A DNA stretch of 64,000 nucleotides, taken from contig NZ_CP015994.1 in assembly GCF_002214625.1 (NCBI RefSeq), positions 620,001 to 684,000 of the forward strand, given 5' to 3'. This document shows positions 10,701-18,174 of this stretch, in pieces. A program made the translations under genes and the position numbers. Within the stretch, counting starts at the first letter, position 1; every line of letters begins with the position of its first letter. The notes beneath the pieces are model-generated. The model was not told the origin of the DNA. It did no database searches and saw only the letters and a list, made by a program, of their open reading frames with translations. Source of the stretch: Anaplasma ovis str. Haibei (GTDB taxonomy: Bacteria > Pseudomonadota > Alphaproteobacteria > Rickettsiales > Anaplasmataceae).

Positions 10701-13700
10701 GTAGTAGGGTCTCCGCGAAAGAAGCCGAACAGCGCGCAACTACCGCAGCAAGCAGTGTTGATAATGTTCCACTTGATCTCGCGCGCACAGTACTAATCAC
10801 AACCATCAGTGCTGTGAGAGAATCTATCGCCAGGGCGGAACACTTAGGAACAACTCATGCTATTACTGAGCAGCAGATCGCAACACTTGTAGATTCAAAG
10901 CTTGGCAGCCAGCAAGAAGCATCGCAGGACGGAACCACCACAGTGAGGGTAACTAGCGACCTAGTGTCAGGCATTCTTACTGAACTTAATGGCGCTATAC
11001 AACAGACGCAGAGCACTACCGGGATGAGCAACAGAGTTCAAATCTCAGAAGATCTGCATCCAGCAATAGCGAGGATCGCCGTGTCCGCAATTAAGGCAGG
11101 TAAGACGGCGGGTAATAGCATCTCTGCAAAACTGTTGGATAGCATGCAGCATGACGTCCATGCAGCATGTGGCACTGCCATCACTGCACCAACGACAGAC
11201 TCGCAACTCTCAATGGGTAAAGCGGCGGGTAGTACCCCAGCACCGGTGCTAGATTTGGCCACAGTATTTGCCGGACTGAACGACGCAAAAGGCGTAATGG
11301 AAGAGGTGATCGCTGGCAGCAATCTAAATGAGGGACAGAAGGAGCGCATAAAATTTGCTATCGGCGAAGCAGAGAGTCTTATGGAGCACATCAGCACGAG
11401 CAGCATGAGCACCGTGGCTGAGCGCCTACAGGACAGCATTAGACTGGTTGTCAGCACCATTGCTGGCATACACCGCGATGGAAACTTAGCCCCCGGTGAC
11501 CAATGTGCAATGAGCACTGTATATGGTATTCTCGTCACCCAACTCGGGTTGGTAGAAGCGGCGAGTATATCCGAAAACGCAAGGATAGTGCAGGGCCATG
11601 ACTATAAAAGGCTTGCCCCCAGCGTGGTCGAGGTCGGTCACTCCGTGGTGACTCCGGAGCAGCAGGAAGCACATTCATTTTCCGACATCGAAAGTGGTGA
11701 TGCTGCACAGTCTGATAGGACAGTCATAGGCCTGTGTAGGGCTACTAGACTGCTTAGAAGCATAAGTCAGTTTCTTGCCCACAACGGAACATACAACACG
11801 CTGCAAGGCGGGAAGCTCATGCGCCATCTGGGAAGTGCCGGACACAGTCTGGAGCGTGCGCAGCAAGCAGCCCTGCATCTGCTGCTCGCTAGAATTGCGG
11901 GTGGAGGCAATGGAGAATTAGTACCGCACGAGCAAGCACTTCAGCAAGCAATTATACAGTGCCAGGCGTTCTTGTTGAATGCCAAGCTTGTAGCAGCTCC
12001 ACTACCCGGAGATGCAGTTTCTATGCTCAGCGGGTTATCTGACGCGGTGACATTGTTGCAGGAAACATCACAACAAGAGGAGCATACTAGCCGGCCTCAA
12101 AGGATATCGAAGGAAGATCAAGCGCTGACACAGATCTTCAGAATGGTTTCTCTCGCCAGAAGCGCGGCAGATGACGCACAGAAGGAAAAAGTTGCTGCAC
12201 CTTATGTATGCCATGATGAAATAGCGGCACGCGACAGGGCACTGATGAGCCTAGGTGCTGTAGAGAACCTGGTAGGGTTTCTTTACGATGCACGCACACA
12301 GCGAGATGCGGAAGTGGTAGAGCAAATCTTGTCACATCTTGAGCAATGCAGGAACAATTTACAGGCACAGCTCATTCACAGGCGTAATGCTGCCTCCCAG
12401 GCGGAAGGTGTACAGCGGGACACTGTACAACACTACAGCACCTTTGTACAAGTTGCTATGCACGCCGTACACATTGCGCACGACCTTATACGTGAGCATG
12501 TACACGACGGAGCTGGCAACATTTTGGACAACATTTTGAGTGGGTGGGAAGTCACTGCTAACAGTCTTAGCAGTGCACAGTCAAACCCACAGGAGGTGCG
12601 CCTGCGTGCGGCTGCACTTATAGACGTGTATGAGGCCGTACGTGACGCAAGTACACTGGTTTCTGAGGTGTGCGTGAAGACCGAGCACGACGTTTTCGTG
12701 CCCCGTAAGAGCGCGTCTCAGGTACTGTGCGAATCAGTCTACGCATCAGGGCCAAGAATCACAAATGCCCCACAACACCAGGAAGTCGAGCGCGAACTTA
12801 CTGTGCTAGTTGGCGACGCATTGAGCGCAAAGACCTTACTGAACCAGGTTTGCACTAAGCTTGCAGGCCATGAGGACAGCGGTATAGCGCAACTCATGGG
12901 GAACATAGAATACGCTACTGACACAATGCTAAACCGTAACCGCGGCATCGTAGCATCTAAAGAAGTGACGCAGCTATCCGATAGAATCGCAGTACTGACC
13001 AAATCCGGGCTTAGAAAATTGGCTGCAGCTGCAGGGGTGGGGAGCTCATCTGTTGCAAGCACAACAACAGACTTGGTGCAGGTCAGTGGAAGTGCTACAA
13101 CCCAGACTCCGGCAAGTCCGGCTTCTGCACGTAGGGCACTAACAGCCGCACAGTGGTTCGGAACAATTGTGGATGTGTCGTCATGCACACCCGGAGCTGT
13201 TGGTGTACAGACAACAGCACCCGTACAGCTGCAGGAGATACAGGACATTTCACAGAGTTTGGCAGAGGCCGTGCAGTTGTTGTACGGGTACGGACTTGGT
13301 ACGCAGCTAGACGCCGTACAGAAAGATATTGTTAACTCTCTAAAAAGCGCTGTTGGCCTATTGCCCCTGTTCACAGGAACAGGAGGCCATAGTACCCCCG
13401 AGAGTCTGCACCCTAACACCGTCAACGTGGTATACCGGTTGGGAGGTAGCGATATCCCGCAAGGCAATATTGGTGCCTTAGCAGCAAAGTTCGAGGTTAT
13501 TACCCATAAGCTGTCGCTGCTGACATCGCTCGGAGACTTGCGGAACGTTGCTGTAAAACTTAAAGCTACACATGAGCAGGGTTCCGATGCCAAAGCGCGG
13601 CAAGCAGCGACACAGTTTGACGGCATAGTGAAAAAAGTAACAGAGCTTGTAAAATCAGTCGTGCAGCAAATTGACAACGCGGCTCCGGTACGGGGCTTAG

Positions 13701-15316
13701 AAGCACCAAACGCCGAGGGCAATCGCATTGTACTGCAGGAATTGAGAAACGTCGCAGTAGGTGCACTCACCCGCGGTTACGAGAAAAGGGGTTTGCGAGG
13801 GATGCGCGAGTCAATCGAAAGTGTACGCAAGTCAATAGGACAGAAATTCGTTGTTGTGGACTCTACACTCTTACGGAACATGTTTAGCTTGGGAGATGTA
13901 GATTCTGCTGAAGCGCTGTGCAGTACCGCTGCGCTCCCACCAGAGCACAGCTGCGTGGAGAAGGTGATAGCAACTATTGCCGATGCACTGCGCACCAACC
14001 GGGTAGACTCAGTACGTGCCTTATCCTGCTTAGATGGGGTTCTGAAGAATTCTATTGCCCTAGGAACCCTGTATACAAGCGAGACAGGTGCATACGCGCT
14101 GCGTGAGGCTGACATTACAGACATGTTGATAGCCTTCTATGAGCGCAATGATGAAAATGGTATTAGTTTCCTACACGGAAGATGCAGTTCATATACCATA
14201 GATAGCAGCAGGATAGAAAGCGCCGTGTTGGCTAGGTTGAGCAACAATACATCTCTCAACGCAGCTGATACGCTACTGCTAGACTTGTACAATCGAGACA
14301 TATTTACCGACCCTGACGTGTCTATAAGGCAATGCCAGGATGCAGAAGCTAGTTTCTTAGAAATACACCTTAGCAGAGCATACGGCTTCAGAGGTATTCA
14401 TAGGGAGGGATCAATAATGGAAGACGATATTGGAACTGCTGGACAGAAGCAGCCGAACCACGGAAAAAAGACTCCGAACTTTGCCGGAAAGCTGCTCCAG
14501 ACAATACCCAAGATGGAAAAGAAAGGTCAGCAGCCCTGGTATGCAAGATTGTGGCAGTGGATCAAGGGTGTGATTGATTGGTGCCGTGTGGTGGCCGGCG
14601 TGGCAGTAATGTTGATCCAGGATGCGGTACGGGTACGCAGGATGAAAGCCCAGCACTCTTCACGGCAGCAGCAGGAGACTCAGCAGGTCGCTGATATACA
14701 CTCTGCACGCTCCACTGACACTGGAAGCGGTAAGGGAGCACCGGATGATAAGCATGACCGTGGCGCCGACGACAAGAAAAAAGCACCTCCTTCATTCTCT
14801 GACGTGGCAGTACTGTTCAGGAGTATGCCCAAGATGGGTGAAGGCCAGCGGCCTTGGTATGCAAAATTGTGGCAGTGGGTCAAGGATGTGACCCTTTGGT
14901 TGGTTTATACCTGCGCTTTTGGACTTGCAGTTTGTCTCGACAAACTCGGCATAAGGAAGCTAAACCGCTCTGCAGAACCTACTGAATCAGGAAAGCGCGC
15001 ACCACAGGAAGCGCAACAAGAGCAAAGCAACAATAGTAGCATTGCAAAAGAAGAAAATCACCGTGGCGTTTCGGAGGCTGCTGAGGCAAAACCCGAAGTT
15101 GCTGAGGAGCATTCTCCACCGACATCAGACAGCCAACAAGCGGAGGCGCGGTCACCTGGCGAGGATGAACTTCATAAAAGTCAGCAGAATAAACACCAAC
15201 AAGGTGCGGCGGAAACACCACAGGGGAGAGAAGGCGATACACCTTCAAGCACCATAACAGACCCTGAAGTAGTCAAAGAAGTTAGTAAGAGCCAGGATCG
15301 CCGCAACAGCGTTTAA
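4793..15316 (+). CDS. Giant ~3,500-residue helical protein, candidate secreted or surface protein
   Basis: Function not recognised. I prefer ATG 4793 (3,507 residues) because AGGA lies 7 nt upstream; an in-frame ATG at 4745 has no SD. Layout: an ankyrin-like helical segment (about 4960-5270, ILEKAVENGDKQTVELL); a long polar, low-complexity stretch (5340-6190); amphipathic Lys/Ala/Leu helices (6200-6560); thousands of mainly helical residues without obvious enzymatic motifs; then two C-terminal repeats at about 14460-14640 and 14780-14960. Each repeat has PKM, a Trp-rich PWYA(R/K)LWQW motif and a hydrophobic segment. The tail is polar and ends KSQDRRNSV. Basic patches resembling nuclear-localisation signals occur (PIKRARI near 6577; AKRIKH near 7780). 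There is no signal peptide. A type IV effector or surface protein is inference. Confidence 0.85.
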   Translation: MTEATQGSPAAATSNGAAHHPSIASTQSTSSAYTTYCSGGASKLQQYLSELDEAQSLKELGFGTGYCILEKAVENGDKQTVELLCDRFSASVLQRTLHLNSAEKSLLEQVIECNAAQNPTIALEILRKLCGTCANECAKSGQKFGVVARDLIGSLLDVTSSSQDSTIASYSADSSWDYQAISDNTELQRAQKARKEQSEQYRKDAQSAYEEALDTSRTGTGHTHSAASHAQHSSLDTKHSAHTHDSGSGHVIKAEASGDEETTPEARGVSDSREHKTQQGRGAAADTDKTTRSSTDDADARQVAQEPSGAFVAVSGRHNNQDTTTKNSEKVNDGQSSDTMKREKLSTEDAHHTSDDNSQGVSELMEEEEEHQTASSTNYYTAAETRDGLSHDEAEQLRTSVEIDIDGDAVPGGASTERKAVSARSGAAARPQQATPRKAKAPRRNSNGGRFARTTHHDSQTRSAEEQHDKHDKLGDLLQFAEQTKSNVETVVVELKSQTIPRGASTVLKKISTILKKIGEEVRYARDKVGSTIADAATQNALLAKIVGLLKRLADAIRDLLTKLVSTAQQQAQKLTTILSQVTNKVREFGAEISPIKRARIPSSHDDMAPTAKRGRAATTVPTALLNEILAAAEQGKLADALKRHIGVLSDPEMLHEVLSCRNAASLDALDLCVAKPHNIEDITSAIRALINQDNSALGTVLAYHLTRGRGQHGQSIIRRIIGAAVGRADPSVVNSTKALVTRLIGELCPNSSDIGQRLLAGHVALSALQAGSEDILSHAMTVAAIPGSNLVHNPTQDAIVASVITWIENRECKIDSVEDRGAVKAVMSLLKSSGKVSPSAVQEMVARCSVPSTAALVYEAACECDVIDPSAKCSTGTQAYVTRYELARAMGALHSTASSISGPESADLHTNIAQLLGHIDTILTDVSTLTGKQWVRVAVQLVPRTQALTTKVQHICDGITADTAASNTADIVALTLYDAQQISQMIRDVVTNHPAKRIKHTPGIFDTEGAASSKDQNLLAASERLHSALESARSAYKGPFREISIENFANSLSDAERDVVSAIMGPADDPTDTLRLELKNATRKIVDAISDNPHLVFCDQKVTEEMMHAATLLELAAKHEALGKRRSFAKDRTSNELVNSFREKAANAYYHIAQAYRLVEEHSTTALRERGGESVALVREKLLNAGNYVKRAVKSVHNSIRVTNVLEAEAWLQYGKNELSHLGTRLRNSETLLHFQRAARSAAEHVAHALVFLRLAVQILKDIVVHTVKVASGSARVTDILNNPESNLLDIMPAMRTRIRDADTALSRGNQGADYDKLREALHSADSILSEIDSALSSGNRGFLDGNAPHLVLHACAREISQRDFSATPQLSSKMSAVLTDLESVVGRLVDIKVLNTLEQSPAVEVPKEFVRSSLKTLAYTLQVRSAVAGVRALVPSNRLAEIARLLPVSDGKVVITSGADFAVVLRALIEEHNITHVRNAANRDDPIVVLSEMSRAVEGSTRGAQAAGTETDSVHTAAVPVQFVYNALVACSNAMQLSTAIDGIQAQISGDMLNEIIVAGLPNDARHSRMVSDASVISAMIDNLIRLHRGLMHQDAVYTAHNASGRGCLDLVREVINQKSKFDLGRAVPASIYSTEPRAAFIGGVVEQALIMHDGGFLGTQAGSRDSESGGRTVTVSTDVARSVVVAAMHAIQEAVVSDRRGRTIPPSLPSDAIERIVSDRAASPSSDTVTLSAQVVSGAFKHFEDEMLAIGALAPNSKIGDELVNRVVSVVLHIAARYTGVNASPCNRGALSRHVEKMVTSLYIETQKGCCRDAIRSALQEVQGVDQNVVKEAAKYATTLVTSGSSAGAVHVSSCVSLAKEIASTLSVGNITTQSAVEKSLFSFFANSRKQGVVAVSERFFANLFTAIRDSVKSAHAAVSAEAVKAPLALAFAALTDEMIQNLAQGVTKVHDVALDFWENGTVIEESSRVSAKEAEQRATTAASSVDNVPLDLARTVLITTISAVRESIARAEHLGTTHAITEQQIATLVDSKLGSQQEASQDGTTTVRVTSDLVSGILTELNGAIQQTQSTTGMSNRVQISEDLHPAIARIAVSAIKAGKTAGNSISAKLLDSMQHDVHAACGTAITAPTTDSQLSMGKAAGSTPAPVLDLATVFAGLNDAKGVMEEVIAGSNLNEGQKERIKFAIGEAESLMEHISTSSMSTVAERLQDSIRLVVSTIAGIHRDGNLAPGDQCAMSTVYGILVTQLGLVEAASISENARIVQGHDYKRLAPSVVEVGHSVVTPEQQEAHSFSDIESGDAAQSDRTVIGLCRATRLLRSISQFLAHNGTYNTLQGGKLMRHLGSAGHSLERAQQAALHLLLARIAGGGNGELVPHEQALQQAIIQCQAFLLNAKLVAAPLPGDAVSMLSGLSDAVTLLQETSQQEEHTSRPQRISKEDQALTQIFRMVSLARSAADDAQKEKVAAPYVCHDEIAARDRALMSLGAVENLVGFLYDARTQRDAEVVEQILSHLEQCRNNLQAQLIHRRNAASQAEGVQRDTVQHYSTFVQVAMHAVHIAHDLIREHVHDGAGNILDNILSGWEVTANSLSSAQSNPQEVRLRAAALIDVYEAVRDASTLVSEVCVKTEHDVFVPRKSASQVLCESVYASGPRITNAPQHQEVERELTVLVGDALSAKTLLNQVCTKLAGHEDSGIAQLMGNIEYATDTMLNRNRGIVASKEVTQLSDRIAVLTKSGLRKLAAAAGVGSSSVASTTTDLVQVSGSATTQTPASPASARRALTAAQWFGTIVDVSSCTPGAVGVQTTAPVQLQEIQDISQSLAEAVQLLYGYGLGTQLDAVQKDIVNSLKSAVGLLPLFTGTGGHSTPESLHPNTVNVVYRLGGSDIPQGNIGALAAKFEVITHKLSLLTSLGDLRNVAVKLKATHEQGSDAKARQAATQFDGIVKKVTELVKSVVQQIDNAAPVRGLEAPNAEGNRIVLQELRNVAVGALTRGYEKRGLRGMRESIESVRKSIGQKFVVVDSTLLRNMFSLGDVDSAEALCSTAALPPEHSCVEKVIATIADALRTNRVDSVRALSCLDGVLKNSIALGTLYTSETGAYALREADITDMLIAFYERNDENGISFLHGRCSSYTIDSSRIESAVLARLSNNTSLNAADTLLLDLYNRDIFTDPDVSIRQCQDAEASFLEIHLSRAYGFRGIHREGSIMEDDIGTAGQKQPNHGKKTPNFAGKLLQTIPKMEKKGQQPWYARLWQWIKGVIDWCRVVAGVAVMLIQDAVRVRRMKAQHSSRQQQETQQVADIHSARSTDTGSGKGAPDDKHDRGADDKKKAPPSFSDVAVLFRSMPKMGEGQRPWYAKLWQWVKDVTLWLVYTCAFGLAVCLDKLGIRKLNRSAEPTESGKRAPQEAQQEQSNNSSIAKEENHRGVSEAAEAKPEVAEEHSPPTSDSQQAEARSPGEDELHKSQQNKHQQGAAETPQGREGDTPSSTITDPEVVKEVSKSQDRRNSV
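14455..14970 (+). repeat. Duplicated Trp-rich membrane-like module in the giant protein
   Basis: Two imperfect protein repeats encoded in tandem. Each has a PKM-containing lead, then PWYARLWQWIKGVIDW (about 14536-14583) or PWYAKLWQWVKDVTLW (about 14854-14901), then a hydrophobic segment (VVAGVAVMLI; LVYTCAFGLAVCL) and a basic exit. Polar linkers separate them. The form suggests paired membrane-binding hairpins or amphipathic anchors. Confidence 0.65.
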
Positions 15317-15318
15317 TG

Positions 15319-15338
15319 AGATCCCCAAAGGGGCATCT
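15319..15338 (+). terminator. Hairpin after the giant gene, possible terminator
   Basis: AGATCCCC, loop AAA, then GGGG, a bulged C and ATCT: an 8-bp stem beginning a few bases after the TAA at 15314-15316. There is no U-tract, so intrinsic termination is uncertain; it may protect the 3' end. Confidence 0.4.
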
Positions 15339-15376
15339 TACTAACAAGCAGTCTTCCATATTTCGGTCACGCACGC

Positions 15377-15393
15377 GCCACGCAAAGCGTGGC
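15377..15393. other. Perfect 7-bp GC-rich hairpin
   Basis: GCCACGC, loop AAA, GCGTGGC: a perfect stem between convergent genes, about 60 bp past the giant gene's stop. It could act in 3'-end formation for either strand. Confidence 0.4.
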
Positions 15394-15680
15394 CTGCCGT
15401 GGGGTGTCTGCTTCTCGCACACGGCATCAGTTTCTATCACAGCATTACTGCTGCAGTGGTGTCCACTGCTCATCACCGCACCATGGGACCATAATTAGGG
15501 AGTGGTACTTAGCATAGGCTACCTGAGGCACGTCACAATCGTGCAGCCGTGGTAACCCACTGCAAGACGTGGCCTATCGTGGTTGGGGCCAGGGCAACTT
15601 TTCCATATTCATCTCAGCAGCGCAGCAACCCCTCAGGTGCGTACCAGATCCCAGTTCGATTGTGCTGGCTTCCAGGCACT

Positions 15681-15983
15681 TCACGACATCTGAGCCATCA
15701 GGGAGTGTTTTCCGGCAAGGCAAGTATCAAATCTAGCAAAAGTGGAGTTAAGCTTCTCCAGCACAGCCGGGCTACTTCCGTGCAAAATTTCTGCATTTCC
15801 CCTGACTTTGCTGAGCGCCTCCTCCAGGAGCTGGAGTAATTCCCTCTCTATGTCTTGCAACGCCTTGAATTTTTGATTATCACGCAGGCGCAGGCACTCC
15901 ATCTCCCTTTCTATCACAAAAACAATCTGCATAGTAAGTTCTGTTATGTACTCAAGAGGCTGCTGTATCATAGGGCTCACCAA
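15681..15983 (-). CDS. Small coiled-coil hypothetical protein
   Basis: Not recognised. Up to 100 residues, almost wholly helical, with a heptad-like, Glu/Leu-rich stretch at about 25-60 (REMECLRLRD through RELLQLLEEALSK). There is no signal peptide or membrane segment. Start choice is open: TTG 15983, GTG 15980 or ATG 15971, none with a strong SD. It lies 280 bp downstream of typA on the same strand. The length and helical pattern resemble FlgN-type chaperones, but no flagellar genes are present and I do not assign that function. Confidence 0.55.
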   Translation of the reverse strand: MVSPMIQQPLEYITELTMQIVFVIEREMECLRLRDNQKFKALQDIERELLQLLEEALSKVRGNAEILHGSSPAVLEKLNSTFARFDTCLAGKHSLMAQMS

Positions 15984-16263
15984 ACACTTGTGATGGCCAG
16001 CTTCCAGGAAAAACCTTAATCTTACGTTACGGGGAGTATGCCGAGATCGCCACCGCGCAGTGCGGGTACGTTATAGTAGGTGGCTATGGACGCGGGAGGG
16101 CGCACACCGTGACGCGAGCGATCCAGATCGCTGTGAACTATAACACCGAGCCAGGGCTTGTTTTGTCACACCTGTATTATTCGCCACGAAAGCCTATATG
16201 CACGTACGAGCAAACACCGGGCAAACATCACACGCCAAACCCTGCTCAACACAGAACGTGCAC
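15984..16263. other. Intergenic gap with a short palindrome
   Basis: 280 bp between typA and the small coiled-coil gene. It holds a perfect inverted repeat AGCGATC-CA-GATCGCT at 16117-16132 and no plausible ORF or RNA gene. Confidence 0.4.
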
Positions 16264-18108
16264 CTATGCCGTATTTTTTGACCTTGAAAGACGCTTGCGC
16301 TCATTGGGGTCCAGAAACCTTTTCCGCAGCCTCAGAGATTTTGGAGTACATTCTACCAGCTCGTCATCATTGATGAATCCTATCATTTCCTCTAGCGTCA
16401 TCAACTGCGGGGGAACAAGCCTGACAGCCTCATCAGAACCTGCGGCCCTAATGTTGGTCAACTGCTTGCCCTTCAGGACGTTCACTTCAATGTCATTGCC
16501 CCTATTGTGCAACCCGACTACCATGCCCATGTATACCTTATCCTGAGGTTTGATAAACATTGCACCCCTATCTTGAAGGTTAAAAATGGCATACGCAACT
16601 GCCTCACCCTGCCCAGTAGAAATCAACACGCCGTTCACTCTACCAGGAATATCGCCCTTATGCGGTGCATACCCATGGAACAGGCGGTTCATTATACCGG
16701 TGCCCCTGGAATCTGTAAGAAACTCACCATGATAGCCAATTAGCCCCCTAGAAGGAATCAAAAACACCATGCGCACCCTTCCCTTCCCCGACGGCGACAT
16801 ATCCTGCATGTCACCCTTGCGGAAGCTTAATTTCTCCATTATCACGCCGCTGTATTCTTCATCAACGTCAATTACTACCTCCTCAATGGGCTCCAGAACG
16901 GCCGACCCCTCTTTCTTAAATAGGACGCGCGGGCGTGATACGGAAAGTTCAAAGCCTTCTCGCCGCATTGTTTCAATCAATACACCTAACTGCAGCTCCC
17001 CCCTGCCACCAACCTCATAAAAATCACTGCGCTCTCCCTCCTTCACCGTGATTGCAACGTTAGTCTCAGCCTCGGATAGCAGCCTGTTTTTGATCACAGT
17101 AGACGTAAGCTTGGTACCCTCAGTACCAGCCAGAGGTGAATCATTCACTCCGATAGTCACAGCCATAGTTGGGGGGTCCACCGGAGTAGAGGAAATGGGC
17201 ACGCTCGCCGAAATGTCTACGATGCTGTCGGAAACCGAAGCTTTTTCAAGCCCAGCAACGGCTATTATGTCCCCAGCACTGGCCTCATCAACTGGAATAC
17301 GCTTCAAACCAGAAAAGGACAGCAGCTTGGTCAGTCTGCCGCTCTCCACAACTTCACCGCCCAAGTTTAGCACTTTCACCTGCGAATTGATCTTCGCCCT
17401 ACCCTGGTATATCTTACCAGTCAGCACCCTACCCAAAAACTTGTCTGACTCCAAAAGGGTCAATAACATACTGAACGGGGCGTCATAATCATACTGTGAC
17501 GGCTTGATGTATTCCAAAATCGCCCCAAACAGGGGAGAAAGATCTTTACGCTCCTCGGACAAATCCCTGACGCACCAACCATTCCTCCCGGAAGCATATA
17601 GCACAGGAAAATCCAGCTGCTCACTTGTAGCATTGAGATTTATAAAAAGCTCATACACCTCATCCAAAACCTCGCTCACCCTACTATCGGGGCGATCAAC
17701 TTTATTTACCACAACTACCGGTAGCAAATTGGCCTTCAGCGCTTTCGATAGCACAAACTTTGTCTGCGGCATTGGGCCCTCAGATGCGTCAACAAGCATG
17801 AGTACCCCGTCCGCCATGGAGAGTACCCTCTCCACCTCACCACCGAAATCGGCGTGGCCGGGTGTGTCTATTACATTGATTTTGTGGCTTCTCCACGTAA
17901 TTGCGGTACACTTTGCCAGAATTGTAATACCCCGCTCCCGCTCCAGGTCGTTGCTATCCATCATCCGTTCAACAACTTCCTGATTATCTCTTAGTGCACC
18001 GCTTTGCTTGAGCATACTATCTAGGAGTGTAGTCTTCCCATGATCTACATGTGCAACAATAGCCAAATTACGAACAGACTCGTAATTGTTAGACATAGAC
18101 TCCCCCAC
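16264..18108 (-). CDS. typA: Translational GTPase TypA/BipA
   Basis: Ribosome-associated GTPase of the EF-G-like family, involved in ribosome assembly and stress adaptation. The motifs are complete: AHVDHGKT (19-26), RGIT (59-62), DTPGH (81-85) and NKVD (135-138), followed by EF-G-like domains and the TypA C-terminal domain (GRGELQLGVLIETMRREGFE, then a basic tail). 614 residues is normal. The frame opens with GTG at 18108; ATG at 18096 follows GGGGGAG closely and is the alternative start. Confidence 0.96.
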   Translation of the reverse strand: MGESMSNNYESVRNLAIVAHVDHGKTTLLDSMLKQSGALRDNQEVVERMMDSNDLERERGITILAKCTAITWRSHKINVIDTPGHADFGGEVERVLSMADGVLMLVDASEGPMPQTKFVLSKALKANLLPVVVVNKVDRPDSRVSEVLDEVYELFINLNATSEQLDFPVLYASGRNGWCVRDLSEERKDLSPLFGAILEYIKPSQYDYDAPFSMLLTLLESDKFLGRVLTGKIYQGRAKINSQVKVLNLGGEVVESGRLTKLLSFSGLKRIPVDEASAGDIIAVAGLEKASVSDSIVDISASVPISSTPVDPPTMAVTIGVNDSPLAGTEGTKLTSTVIKNRLLSEAETNVAITVKEGERSDFYEVGGRGELQLGVLIETMRREGFELSVSRPRVLFKKEGSAVLEPIEEVVIDVDEEYSGVIMEKLSFRKGDMQDMSPSGKGRVRMVFLIPSRGLIGYHGEFLTDSRGTGIMNRLFHGYAPHKGDIPGRVNGVLISTGQGEAVAYAIFNLQDRGAMFIKPQDKVYMGMVVGLHNRGNDIEVNVLKGKQLTNIRAAGSDEAVRLVPPQLMTLEEMIGFINDDELVECTPKSLRLRKRFLDPNERKRLSRSKNTA

Positions 18109-18174
18109 GACGCAACGGGATAAATCTATAGGATTTAACTAAATAATCAACGATAAAAACCACCGTGCAGCAAG

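Larger units (their letters stand above)
15317..15680. other. Intergenic region with two hairpins after the giant gene
   Basis: No ORF of note. It starts with a hairpin just after the stop codon and has a second perfect hairpin 60 bp on. A GC-rich motif (CGTGGCCTGCCGTGG near 15388; CGTGGCCTATCGTGG near 15570) occurs twice. It separates convergent genes. Confidence 0.5.

Noticed and set aside
12739-13770. 343-codon minus-strand frame inside the giant gene
   Set aside because: Antisense to a strongly coding plus-strand frame; its Ser/Thr/Cys-rich composition is typical of a mirror frame, and it has no recognisable domain or SD.
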